Source: Actinomycetales bacterium
Lineage (GTDB): Bacteria; Actinomycetota; Actinomycetes; Actinomycetales; Dermatophilaceae
Reading direction: 5' to 3'
NCBI GenBank assembly: GCA_016710385.1
Contig: JADJVX010000026.1
Coordinates: 248,001-312,000, forward strand
DNA length: 64,000 bases
Under the pieces are notes generated by a model that had not been told where the DNA came from, searched no databases, and saw only the letters and a list, made by a program, of their open reading frames with translations. Shown piece by piece: positions 1 through 8,145 of this stretch (positions are counted from its first letter, which is position 1; each line of letters begins with the position of its first letter). Both the position numbers and the translations under genes were made by a program.

Positions 1-516
1 GGCGGCCAGCGGGTCGGACGCCCACACGCGGCGGGCTCCGGCACCGGCATACCAGCCCATCCGGTATGCCGTGACCGTCACCTTCCCCAGCGTGGAGCGC
101 ACCATGAGCCGGAAGGTCTCACCCGCAACGACGCTGGCCTGGTCGGTGTAGCCGCTCAACTCGTCGATGGACGCGACCGTGGCCACCCGCCAGGAGCCGT
201 CGCCCGGCTGGGCGTTCTCCGCCGCGATGGCCGCCGCGAGGGCGGACGCATGGGCGCTCGGGTCGGTGGACGCGGAGCGCCAGGGACTGCCGCTGGCTGT
301 CCCGTCGTTGCCGGTCGATGCGGTGGGGCCCGGTGATCCGGTGGAACTCGGCGCACCGGTGGAGGCGGTTGCCGACGAGGGCCGCGGACTGGCTGAAACA
401 GTGTCGCCGGCAGGGCCGGTCGTGCACGCGGCGACGGTGAGTGCCGTCGCGACGAGGATGAGGGTGAGTGTCCGCCCGCGCCGACGAGCCGGACCCCTGA
501 CGTGCTGAAACGGCAT
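1..516 (-). CDS. Secreted lipoprotein, N,N-dimethylformamidase beta-subunit-like (5' part only)
   Basis: The first 172 codons are present and the gene runs off the left edge. Seen: a basic start (PARRRGR), a hydrophobic stretch and a lipobox VAAC with the lipidated Cys at residue 31, then a Ser/Thr/Pro/Gly-rich linker to about residue 85. The folded part then begins with GYTDQASVVAGETF and AYRMGWYAGAGARRV. That second motif (a beta strand ending in RMGWY-G-G) is typical of the large domain found in N,N-dimethylformamidase beta-like proteins. The role is unknown; the family is often surface-exposed in actinobacteria. The start is the ATG at 516, about 115 bases from the divergent penicillin-binding protein gene, so the promoters share this gap. 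An amide hydrolase activity cannot be claimed from the visible part. Confidence 0.6.
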   Translation of the reverse strand, partial: MPFQHVRGPARRRGRTLTLILVATALTVAACTTGPAGDTVSASPRPSSATASTGAPSSTGSPGPTASTGNDGTASGSPWRSASTDPSAHASALAAAIAAENAQPGDGSWRVATVASIDELSGYTDQASVVAGETFRLMVRSTLGKVTVTAYRMGWYAGAGARRVWASDPLAA

Positions 517-631
517 ACCGGAAGCCTCCCACCGTCGGGGCAATTCGGTGGGAATCTGTGACTCGACCGCAGAGCGACTTGGGCTTGTCGGTGCCCTGGG
601 TGAGACTGGGACCCGAACCGGAAGGACCCGA

Positions 632-2737
632 ATGCCTCATCGACCTGGGCCGCGCCCCACTGCGCGCCACACTGCACGGCGCCCGTTGCGCACCGTCCGT
701 GCGGCGGTCGCGGGCATCGTCGCGCTCGGGCTCGCCCTCACCGGGTGCACCGGCAGCGCCGAGCCGCCGCCGCCAACGCCCGAGTCCACCGCGGCAGCGC
801 TCGCGGCTGGGCTGACGTCCGGAGACCTGTCCCGTATGCCGTTCGACGGCTCCACCCCGGAAGCCGCCACCGCGGCGCTGGGCACCGTGGTCGCCGCCAT
901 CAAAGACATCTCGCGCACGGTGACCGTGGTCAAGGTCGTGGACAAGACGTCCGCGGGCACCAACGCGGCGCGCACCGTCGCCGCGACGTTGCAGTGGACC
1001 TGGGATGTGTCGCCGACCGATGCCGACTGGAGCTACACCACCGAGGCAAAGCTCGTCCTCAATCCCGACAAGACCTGGCACGTCCAATGGTCACCGACGA
1101 TGATCGAACCCAAGCTCGACGCCACCGAACGGTTCACCGTCGAGCGGGTGCAAGGCCGCCGCGGCGAGATCCTCGGCGCCGGCGGTGAAGTGCTCGCCGG
1201 GCAACGCGATGTCTACCAGGTGGGCATCGACAAGGGCCGGGTCTCGGCCGCAGAGGCCTCGACGTCGGCCGCCGCATTGGCGACCCTCATGGGCATCGAC
1301 CCCACGGCATACACCCAGACGGTCGCCGCATCGGGGGCCAAGCAGTTCGTCGTCGCGATCACGCTGCGCACCACCGACCCGCGCATCGCCGGCAAGACCG
1401 CTGCGGTGCAGGCCATTCCCGGAGCCGTGGCCATCTCGGGCACCGCGACGCTCGGTCCGACGGCGACTTTCGCACGGGCGATCCTCGGCACGGTCGGGCC
1501 GGCCACGGCCGAGATCGTGCAGCGCTCGGGGGGCCGCATTTCGGCCACCGACACGGTGGGGCTGTCGGGTTTGCAGCAGCGTTACGACGGCTATTTGTCC
1601 GGGACGCCAGGGCTGAAGATCAAGGCCACCGGCACCACCGGGGGCACCGCTGTGTCGCGCCCGCTCTTCTCCCAGGACCCGATCCCCGGCAAGCCGCTGT
1701 CGATCACCCTCGACTTGCTCGCCCAAGAGGCTGCCGAGGAGTCGCTGGCGGCCTCGTCAGTGCCGGCGACGCTGGTGGCGATCCGGCCCTCCACCGGGGA
1801 GGTGGTCGCCGCGGCCAATAGCCCCACCGCGCAGGGAGCCCTCGCGACGACCGGTCGAGCGGCACCGGGCTCGACCTTCAAGATCGTGTCCTCCCTCGCC
1901 CTGCTGCGCGCCGGGCTGACCCCCGACTCGCCGGTGCAGTGCACCCCGACGACCGTGGTCGACGGGCGCAGCTTCAAGAACTACGACGACTACCCCGCCG
2001 ACCGGATCGGCACCATCTCGCTGCGTCACGCCTTGGCCAACTCGTGCAACACCGCCTTCATCTCCCAACACGCCACAGTCGACCAGAACGCCTTGGCCGA
2101 CGCAGCGGCCGCGCTCGGATTTGGGGTCGACTTCGACCTCGGCCTGCCGGCCTTCGTCGGCTCGATCCCGCGCACGGCGACGGCCACCGAACACGCCGCG
2201 TCGTTCATCGGTCAGGCCAAGGTGGAGGCATCCGCGCTGGCCATGGCGACCGTCGTCGCATCGATCGTCAAGGGCTCGGCCGTGGTGCCGCGGATCGTCG
2301 AGCGCACCGCCGACCTGCGCGCCACCGGAGCCTCTTCCGCCAACCCGGCGGCTACGAGCGTGAGCTCGGGCTCGGCTGCCCCCTCGACCGGGGACTCTGG
2401 CTCGGCTGCCCCCTCGCCCTCCGCCCCGGCCTCGGTCGCGCCGACCGCACCCCCGGCTCCGGCCGTGCCCCTCACGGCCGCCGAAGCCGAGGCATTGCGC
2501 TCAATGATGGGCAGTGTCGTGACCGAAGGCAGCGGTCGGGTCCTGGCCGATGTCGGGGTCGGTGGCGCCAAGACGGGCACCGCCGAATACGGTGCCGACA
2601 GCCCCCCGCAGACCCATGCCTGGATGGTCGCCAGCAAGGGCGATCTGGCCGTCGCGGTCTACGTCGAGACCGGCCAGTCCGGTTCGCGCACCGCGGCTCC
2701 GTTGCTCAAGGCGTTCCTCCAACGCTGGACCGGATGA
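632..2737 (+). CDS. Lipid-anchored class B penicillin-binding protein (peptidoglycan D,D-transpeptidase)
   Basis: This is a 701-aa enzyme that cross-links peptidoglycan on the outer face of the membrane. It has an Arg-rich start, a hydrophobic segment and a lipobox LTGC (Cys39). An NTF2-like/MecA_N-type N-terminal region follows to about residue 170, then a PBP dimerisation-like part. The transpeptidase domain carries all three active-site motifs: STFK (Ser414, Lys417), SCN (471-473) and KTG (647-649). A Ser/Ala/Pro-rich linker lies at about 570-610 inside the transpeptidase domain, between SxN and KTG, which is an unusual insertion. I chose the ATG at 632 because GAAGGA sits six bases upstream; an in-frame ATG at 548 lacks such a site and would bury the signal peptide. 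Such proteins resemble PbpA or MecA-type low-affinity PBPs; which one cannot be told. Confidence 0.9.
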   Translation: MPHRPGPRPTARHTARRPLRTVRAAVAGIVALGLALTGCTGSAEPPPPTPESTAAALAAGLTSGDLSRMPFDGSTPEAATAALGTVVAAIKDISRTVTVVKVVDKTSAGTNAARTVAATLQWTWDVSPTDADWSYTTEAKLVLNPDKTWHVQWSPTMIEPKLDATERFTVERVQGRRGEILGAGGEVLAGQRDVYQVGIDKGRVSAAEASTSAAALATLMGIDPTAYTQTVAASGAKQFVVAITLRTTDPRIAGKTAAVQAIPGAVAISGTATLGPTATFARAILGTVGPATAEIVQRSGGRISATDTVGLSGLQQRYDGYLSGTPGLKIKATGTTGGTAVSRPLFSQDPIPGKPLSITLDLLAQEAAEESLAASSVPATLVAIRPSTGEVVAAANSPTAQGALATTGRAAPGSTFKIVSSLALLRAGLTPDSPVQCTPTTVVDGRSFKNYDDYPADRIGTISLRHALANSCNTAFISQHATVDQNALADAAAALGFGVDFDLGLPAFVGSIPRTATATEHAASFIGQAKVEASALAMATVVASIVKGSAVVPRIVERTADLRATGASSANPAATSVSSGSAAPSTGDSGSAAPSPSAPASVAPTAPPAPAVPLTAAEAEALRSMMGSVVTEGSGRVLADVGVGGAKTGTAEYGADSPPQTHAWMVASKGDLAVAVYVETGQSGSRTAAPLLKAFLQRWTG

Positions 2738-2883
2738 CCGGTCGCAGCGCAGTGGGAAACGGCATACCGAAGTGCCGTGGACACGGCTTGCGATTGTCGC
2801 CGGATTGGAGTCGGATGGACCCAGCACAACACACAGTCGCGGCCGCGCCGTCGGCGGGGTCGCCACATCTAGGAGGCATCACG

Positions 2884-3288
2884 ATGTCCGACACGCAGCA
2901 GGCCGAGGTGGTCGAGGGACAGGCAGACACCGTCGAGGTGACGGCCCTCCTGACCCACGACATCAACCACGTCTGGCACGTGCTGACCACCAACGACGGC
3001 GCTGCGGCGTTCCTCGGCGAGGGTGCCACCCTCGGCAGCAAGGGCGAGCACTGGCGCGCAGCCGACGGCAGCCACGGGGTGTGGCGCAGCTACCACCCGA
3101 TGGAGCAAGTGCGCGTGTCCTGGCATGCCTCCGAAGACGCGCCGCGCTCGATCGTCGACCTGCACCTCGCGCCGGCCGGCGAGCAGACCTCGGTCACCGT
3201 GCGGCACGAGCCCGTCGACGACTCGGCCGGGATGAGCGCCCGCTGGCGCGCCGCGCTCGACCGCATCGACGCCCTCGCCGGAGACTGA
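2884..3288 (+). CDS. SRPBCC/START-like (AHSA1-type) domain protein
   Basis: A 134-aa single-domain protein. It has the helix-grip pattern of the SRPBCC superfamily: an N-terminal strand followed by HDINHVWHVLTTNDGAAAF, a middle W-rich strand region (GVWRSYHPMEQVRVSWH), and a C-terminal helix ending in RWRAALDRIDAL. Members bind hydrophobic ligands or act as co-chaperone-like proteins; no ligand can be assigned here. A perfect AGGAGG lies eight bases before the ATG. It is followed by a strong hairpin, so it seems to be a monocistronic unit 146 bases behind the penicillin-binding protein gene. Confidence 0.75.
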   Translation: MSDTQQAEVVEGQADTVEVTALLTHDINHVWHVLTTNDGAAAFLGEGATLGSKGEHWRAADGSHGVWRSYHPMEQVRVSWHASEDAPRSIVDLHLAPAGEQTSVTVRHEPVDDSAGMSARWRAALDRIDALAGD

Positions 3289-3325
3289 CCTGGCGCGCTC
3301 GATGCGCTGATCCCGTCTTGTTCGT

Positions 3326-3365
3326 GGCCCCGCACCGCCCGCCCAACCCGGCGGGGTGCGGGGCC
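3326..3365 (+). terminator. GC-rich hairpin terminator after the SRPBCC gene
   Basis: An 11-bp perfect stem (GGCCCCGCACC at 3326-3336 pairing with GGTGCGGGGCC at 3355-3365) encloses an 18-base loop that can itself pair partly. There is no T tract, which is usual for intrinsic terminators in high-GC actinobacteria. Confidence 0.6.
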
Positions 3366-3492
3366 GCGGCGTCTGTGTGGCGCGATGCTCGATCAGCCGT
3401 CACCCGCCGTTCGCCTGCCGGTCACCCCTAGAGTTGCCGCCGTACCCGCTCGCCGCCTGCCCGGCGAGGGCTCGACGCGAAGGAGACCGCTC

Positions 3493-5376
3493 GTGACGAC
3501 CCCGACGCCACTGCCCTCGGCCAACCAGCCCCTCACTCCGGCCAACGCCGAGCCCAGCCGCGGCTCCGCCCTCGCGCGGTGGCTGCCGATCGTGTCGTGG
3601 CTGCCGGCATACGAGCGCGGTTGGCTCAAGGACGATGTCGTCGCGGGGCTGGGACTGACCGCCCTGCTGGTCCCGCAGGGCATGGCCTACGCGCAGCTGG
3701 CCGGGCTGCCGCCAATCACCGGGCTCTACACGTCGATCATGTGCCTCGTCGCATATGCCGTGTTCGGCCCCTCCCGGGTGCTCGTCCTTGGCCCCGATTC
3801 ATCGCTCGGACCGATGATCGCCGCGTCGATCCTGCCGCTGGTCGCCTCCGGCGGGGACCCCGGCAAGGCCGTGCTGCTGGCGTCGGTGCAGTCGGTGCTC
3901 GTCGGGGTCTTCATGGTCGGCGCAGGCGTGGCCAAGCTCGGCTTCGTCGCCGACCTGCTGTCCAAGCCGACCATGGTGGGCTATATGAACGGCCTGGCCC
4001 TGACCATCCTCGTCGGGCAGGTGCGCAAGCTGGCCGGGTTCTCGATCGAGGCTGACGGGCTGCTCGCCGAGATCGCCGCGACCTGGGACAAGATCGTCGC
4101 CGGCAAGACCAACCTCTGGGCGCTCGGGATCGGCCTCGGCGCGCTCGTGCTCATCAAGGTGCTGCAGAAGGTGCTGCCCAAGCTCCCGGCCGTGCTCGTC
4201 GCCGTCATCGCCGGCATCCTCGCCTCGACCTGGCTGGACCTGCCCGCCAAGGGCGTCAAGGTCGTCGGTGAGTTGCCGCAAGGGTTCCCGCCGCTCACCC
4301 TGCCGATCGTGTCGGTCGGCGAGATCGGCCTGCTCGTCGCGGGCGCGCTCGGCATCACCCTGGTGGCCCTCGCCGACACGATCTCGACGGCCACGGCATA
4401 CGCGCGACGCACCGGGCAGCCGGTCGATGGCAACCAGGAGATGGTCGGGATCGGCGCAGCCAACGTGCTCGCCGGGTTCTTCCAGGGCTTCGCGGTGTCG
4501 ACAAGCGGCTCGCGCACCGCGGTCGCCTTCAAGGCCGGCGCGCGCAGCCAGATCACCGGCCTGGTCGGCGCGGTCGCGATCCTCGTCCTGCTCGTCGTGG
4601 CCCCCAACCTGCTAGCCGCCCTGCCAATCCCCGTGCTCGGGGCCATCGTCGTCGTCGCGGCGTTCTCACTGGCCGAGATCCCCGCGACCCGGCGATTGTG
4701 GAGCCAGCGCCGGATGGAGTTCTGGCTGTCCATCGCCGCGACCCTCGCGGTCGCCGTGCTGGGCGTGCTGCCCGGCATCGGCGTCGCCGTCGCCCTGTCG
4801 ATCCTCAATGTCTTCCGGCGCTCGTGGTGGCCCTACCAGGCGGTGCTCGGCCGCGAGAAGGGCACCAACCCGGGCTACTTCGACCTGGCCGAAAACCCGC
4901 GCGCCGGCTCGATGCCCGGGCTGACGATCTTCCGCTTCGACGCACCGATCTTCTTCGCCAACGCCCGCACCTTCGCCGACCAGGTGTTGCGGCTGGCCGA
5001 CGCCGACCCGCGGCCGAACTGGATCCTCGTCGCCGCCGAACCGATCTCCGACATCGACACCACCGCCGCCGACATGCTCGAGGAGTTGGCCGGCGATCTG
5101 CAGACCCGCGGGGTGCAGCTGGCCTTCGCCGAGCTCAAAGAGCCGGTGCGGGCCAAGATCGACGGTTACGGGATGCACCACGTGCTGGAGCAATTCCACT
5201 ACTTCACGACGCTCAACAAGGCCGGCAAGGCCTACCAGGAGCAGTACGGCACGCTCTGGCCCGGAGAGGAGCCGCCAGGCCCCGCGGCTGCCCCGGCACC
5301 CACCCCTGCGGCTGCCTCGGCACCCACGCCGGCACCCGCCTCCGCCTCCGCTGCGAACGACAAGCCCGAGCGCTGA
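3493..5376 (+). CDS. SulP-family anion (sulfate-type) transporter with STAS domain
   Basis: A 627-aa inner-membrane carrier. The membrane part starts with the SulP signature region (WLPAYERGWLKDDVVAGLGLTALLVPQGMAYAQLAGLPP), in which VPQGMAYA is diagnostic, and continues through many hydrophobic helices to about residue 450. A cytoplasmic STAS domain follows (about 475-590, with IFRFDAPIFFANARTF). The C-terminus is an Ala/Pro-rich low-complexity tail. Family members move sulfate, bicarbonate or other anions, and the sequence does not decide which. A GTG start at 3493 is preferred because AAGGAG precedes it; an upstream in-frame ATG at 3385 would add 36 unstructured residues. The MOSC gene starts one base after the stop, so the two are cotranscribed. 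Confidence 0.9.
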   Translation: MTTPTPLPSANQPLTPANAEPSRGSALARWLPIVSWLPAYERGWLKDDVVAGLGLTALLVPQGMAYAQLAGLPPITGLYTSIMCLVAYAVFGPSRVLVLGPDSSLGPMIAASILPLVASGGDPGKAVLLASVQSVLVGVFMVGAGVAKLGFVADLLSKPTMVGYMNGLALTILVGQVRKLAGFSIEADGLLAEIAATWDKIVAGKTNLWALGIGLGALVLIKVLQKVLPKLPAVLVAVIAGILASTWLDLPAKGVKVVGELPQGFPPLTLPIVSVGEIGLLVAGALGITLVALADTISTATAYARRTGQPVDGNQEMVGIGAANVLAGFFQGFAVSTSGSRTAVAFKAGARSQITGLVGAVAILVLLVVAPNLLAALPIPVLGAIVVVAAFSLAEIPATRRLWSQRRMEFWLSIAATLAVAVLGVLPGIGVAVALSILNVFRRSWWPYQAVLGREKGTNPGYFDLAENPRAGSMPGLTIFRFDAPIFFANARTFADQVLRLADADPRPNWILVAAEPISDIDTTAADMLEELAGDLQTRGVQLAFAELKEPVRAKIDGYGMHHVLEQFHYFTTLNKAGKAYQEQYGTLWPGEEPPGPAAAPAPTPAAASAPTPAPASASAANDKPER

Positions 5377-5377
5377 C

Positions 5378-6040
5378 ATGGCCCACCTGAAATCCGTCAA
5401 CGTGGGACGCTCCGGTCCCAACCCGGCCGGCGGCGCGCGGCCCTCCGGAATGCTCAAGACGCCCACCCCGGACCCCGTCCTGCTGCGCGACCCCGGAGCC
5501 AAGCGCGGCGGCGAGGGCAGCGGGGTGGTCGGCGATTTCGTCGGCGACCGGCGCCACCACGGCGGCAGCTACCAAGCCGTGTATGCCGTGGCGCGCGAAG
5601 AGCTCGACCACTGGGCCGCCGAGATCGGCCGGTCACTGCCTGACGGCGCCTTCGGGGAGAACCTCACCACCGTTGGCCTCGACGTCGACGACGCCCGGCT
5701 CGGTGAGATCTGGCGGGTCGGTCCCGTGGTCCGGCTGCGCGTGACCGGCCCGCGGGTGCCCTGCTCGACCTTCGCCAGCGCGATGGGCGAGCGGCGGTGG
5801 GTCAAGAGGTTCACCGCCCGAGGTCGCACGGGTGCCTACTTGAGCGTGCTCACCCCGGGCGAGGTGCGCGCGGGCGACGAGATCGTCATCGAGCACCGCC
5901 CGACCCATGGCGTGACGGTGCCAATGTCCTTCCGCGCGTGGACGACCGAACGGCATACCCTGCCTGACCTGCTCGCGGCGGGTGCGGACTTGTCCCCGGA
6001 GTTCGTCGAGAAGATCCGGGACTACCAGGCCGGACGCTGA
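5378..6040 (+). CDS. MOSC-domain protein (molybdenum-cofactor-sulfurase C-terminal-like)
   Basis: A 220-aa protein of the YiiM-like MOSC type. Visible hallmarks are HHGGSYQAVYA, the GAFGENLTT motif (family FGENLT) and a conserved cysteine at residue 129 in GPRVPCSTFA. In the family this cysteine carries sulfur or interacts with the molybdenum cofactor or an N-hydroxylated substrate. The gene lies directly behind the SulP transporter; SulP proteins carry sulfate and possibly molybdate-like oxyanions, so a sulfur or molybdenum link is plausible but only inferred. Confidence 0.85.
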   Translation: MAHLKSVNVGRSGPNPAGGARPSGMLKTPTPDPVLLRDPGAKRGGEGSGVVGDFVGDRRHHGGSYQAVYAVAREELDHWAAEIGRSLPDGAFGENLTTVGLDVDDARLGEIWRVGPVVRLRVTGPRVPCSTFASAMGERRWVKRFTARGRTGAYLSVLTPGEVRAGDEIVIEHRPTHGVTVPMSFRAWTTERHTLPDLLAAGADLSPEFVEKIRDYQAGR

Positions 6041-6199
6041 CCGCAAGCCGTTGCCGGTATGCCGGGCCGGGTGGCCGACCCGCCGGCCGGGTCGCCGCGG
6101 ACGTGAGGCAGGTCACTGCGCCGGGCTGTCACCCTCGGCCGCCGCGAACCGTCAGTGCGGTGACCCACCCAGCATCACCGCCCTACCAGGAGAAACACC

Positions 6200-6400
6200 A
6201 TGCAGCTCAACGTCGGCAGCACCGACCGGATGATCCGCCTCGTCGTCGCCGTCGTCGCGGCCATCCTCGCGTTCACGGTGGCCAGCGGCGCCCTCAAGAC
6301 GATCCTGCTCATCGTCGCGGTGATCATGGCGGTCACGGCCGTCGTGCGCGTGTGCCCGCTCTACATGCCGTTCAAGATCAACACCAACAAGCGCGCCTGA
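6200..6400 (+). CDS. DUF2892 (YgaP-like) small inner-membrane protein
   Basis: A 66-aa protein with two hydrophobic helices, starting MQLNVGSTDRMIRLVVAVV and ending with CPLYMPFKINT. The NVG-x-x-DR-x-x-R start and the C-P-hydrophobic-Y end are the DUF2892 pattern, the membrane part of the YgaP rhodanese. No rhodanese domain is present, so this is the stand-alone membrane form. GGAGAAA precedes the ATG. Two hairpins follow, including a very strong one at 6465-6502, so it is a single-gene transcript. Confidence 0.85.
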   Translation: MQLNVGSTDRMIRLVVAVVAAILAFTVASGALKTILLIVAVIMAVTAVVRVCPLYMPFKINTNKRA

Positions 6401-6464
6401 CCTCGCCGGTTGCCCGCTGGGCAACTCACTCCTGACCGCGTGGCCTCGCGTCACGTGCACGGCC

Positions 6465-6502
6465 ACGACGTGGCCCGGTTCCTGTCGACCGGGCCACGTC
6501 GT
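6465..6502 (+). terminator. Perfect 15-bp-stem hairpin terminator
   Basis: ACGACGTGGCCCGGT (6465-6479) pairs fully with ACCGGGCCACGTCGT (6488-6502) around an eight-base loop. It lies between the DUF2892 gene and the sigma factor gene and should insulate them. A smaller GTTGCCC/GGGCAAC hairpin lies just upstream at 6409-6425. Confidence 0.75.
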
Positions 6503-6539
6503 CGGTGTGTGAGGTGAGCGGACGGCATAGCGTTGGAGC

Positions 6540-7295
6540 GTGGCACTGAGCACCGACGAGATCACCGCCGCCGTCCCGGGCTTGCTGCGATACGCGCGTT
6601 CCCTGACCCGCGACCCCGTCGTCGCCGACGACCTCGTGCAAGACACCGTCGTGCGCGCGCTGGAACGCGCCGGCGACTTCCGCGGTGAATCGTCGCCGCA
6701 GACCTGGCTGCACCGGATCCTGCACCACCGCTTTGTCGACCTGGTGCGGGCCGACCGCACCGAACCCGTCGACAGCGACGAGCTCGCCGAGCAGGTCGAA
6801 CGCGCCTGGCAGCAGGACTCCTACACCGTCGACGGTGAGACGGTCGTCTTGCGGGCCGAACGGGCGCAGGAGTTGCGCGACGCGATCATCCGGCTACCCG
6901 CGTCCTACCGCTCGGCCGTGGTCCTGCACGACGCCCAGGGGCTCACGGCGGCGCAAGTCGCCGAGGTGCAGGAGATCTCGCTCGCAGCCGCCAAGCAGCG
7001 CATCGCCCGCGGCCGCGCCATGCTCGTCACCCACCTGGCCCGCGGCACCGAACGCCGCGCCGCCGTCGGCGACGTGCCGTTGCGCTGCTGGGACGCGCGC
7101 TCGCGGGTCAGCGATTACCTCGACGACGAGCTCACCTCCGCCGAGCGCGCCGCGCTCGAAACTCACCTCGGCGGCTGCCCCACCTGCCCGGCCCTGTATG
7201 CCGGCCTGGTCGGCGTGCGCTCGGCGCTCGGCGCGATGCGTGATCCAGACACCGTCGTGCCGCCGCGCATCGCCGATCGCCTCCGCAACGCCTGA
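6540..7295 (+). CDS. ECF RNA polymerase sigma factor fused to a zinc-finger anti-sigma domain
   Basis: 251 aa. Region 2 is clear (LLRYARSLTRDPVVADDLVQDTVVRAL, then FRGESSPQTWLHRILHHRFVDLVR). Region 4 is clear as well (LPASYRSAVVLHDAQGLTAAQVAEV, then AAAKQRIARGRAML). After residue about 180 comes a second module with CWDARSRVSDYLDDEL and the H-x3-C-x2-C motif (HLGGCPTC), which is the zf-HC2/ZAS fold of anti-sigma factors. Sigma and anti-sigma are usually separate genes; here they are one chain, which suggests that a metal or redox change in the zinc site controls activity in cis. The start is GTG with a poorly spaced GGAG, so a leaderless transcript or a different start is possible. No separate anti-sigma gene follows. 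Confidence 0.85.
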   Translation: MALSTDEITAAVPGLLRYARSLTRDPVVADDLVQDTVVRALERAGDFRGESSPQTWLHRILHHRFVDLVRADRTEPVDSDELAEQVERAWQQDSYTVDGETVVLRAERAQELRDAIIRLPASYRSAVVLHDAQGLTAAQVAEVQEISLAAAKQRIARGRAMLVTHLARGTERRAAVGDVPLRCWDARSRVSDYLDDELTSAERAALETHLGGCPTCPALYAGLVGVRSALGAMRDPDTVVPPRIADRLRNA

Positions 7296-7351
7296 CCGCG
7301 ACGAGCGAAGCATCGCGTCAGGTCGGTGGACCTCCTTTTGACCACAGCCAG

Positions 7352-8132
7352 CCACCGGACTGACACGTTGTGCTGCTTCGAGTCGGGGCAAGCAACCAAA
7401 CGCGTCAGTCTGGGTCGGCGCCGATCAGAGGGTCCACCTCGTGAAGGTCCCCGACTGAGGGTTCGGGCACCTCTCCGAGCACAGCAAGCCACCGGACTGA
7501 CACGTTGTGCTGCTTCGAGTCGGGGCAAGCAACCAAACGCGTCAGTTGGGGTCCCGGGGTCGGCGCCGATCAGGGTGGGTCGATCCCCGTGAAGGTCCCC
7601 GACTGAGGGTTCGGGCACCTCTCCGAGCCCAGCAAGCCACCGGACTGACACGTTTGGCTGCTTCGAGTCGGGGCAACCAACCAAACGCGTCAGTCTGGGT
7701 CGGCGCCGACCAGAGGGTCCACCTCGTGAAGGTCCCCGACTGAGGGTTCGGGCACCTCTCCGAGCACAGCAAGCCACCGGACTGACAGGTTTGGCTGCTT
7801 CGAGTCGGGGCAACCAACCAAACGCGTCAGTCTGGGTCGGCGCCGATCAGAGGGTCTACCTCGTGACGGTCCGCGACTGAGGGTTCGGGCACCACTTCGA
7901 GCACAGCAAGCCACCGGACTGACACGTTTGGCTGCTTCGAGTCGGGGCAACCAACCAAACGCGTCAGTTGGGGTCCGACGGGGCCTCGCAACGGCCGGAC
8001 GGTGTTGTGCCGATCGAAGGGTCGCCCGTGAAGGTCCCCGGCTGAGGGTTCGGGCACCTCTCCGAGCACAGCAAGCCACCTGGCTGACACGTTGTGCTGC
8101 TTCGAGTCGGGGCAAGCAACCAAACGCGTCAG
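7352..8132. repeat. Six-copy tandem array (basic unit about 137 bp) built on an inverted repeat
   Basis: Each unit holds an imperfect palindrome with arms CTGACACGTTTGG and CCAAACGCGTCAG, about 22 bases apart, at 7360-7408, 7497-7545, 7645-7693, 7782-7830, 7919-7967 and 8084-8132. The spacer between palindromes is also conserved (GAGGGTTCGGGCACC, then GCAAGCCACCGGACTGACA). Steps are 137, 148, 137, 137 and 165 bp, so two units carry small insertions. Left arms come in two versions, ending GTTGTGCTG or GTTTGGCTG. Open frames through the array are a by-product of the repetition. A solitary relative sits at 39992-40040. This stretch is otherwise free of genes. Confidence 0.85.
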
Positions 8133-8145
8133 TGTGGGTCGGTGT

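Noticed and set aside
7163..7813. Minus-strand open frames with repeated RLEAAKPVSPVACC motifs
   Set aside because: They are translations of the 137-bp tandem array in changing frames; no start signal and no domain.
7352..8132. Possible CRISPR array
   Set aside because: Units are about 137 bp and the parts between palindromes are conserved, not unique spacers; no cas genes nearby.
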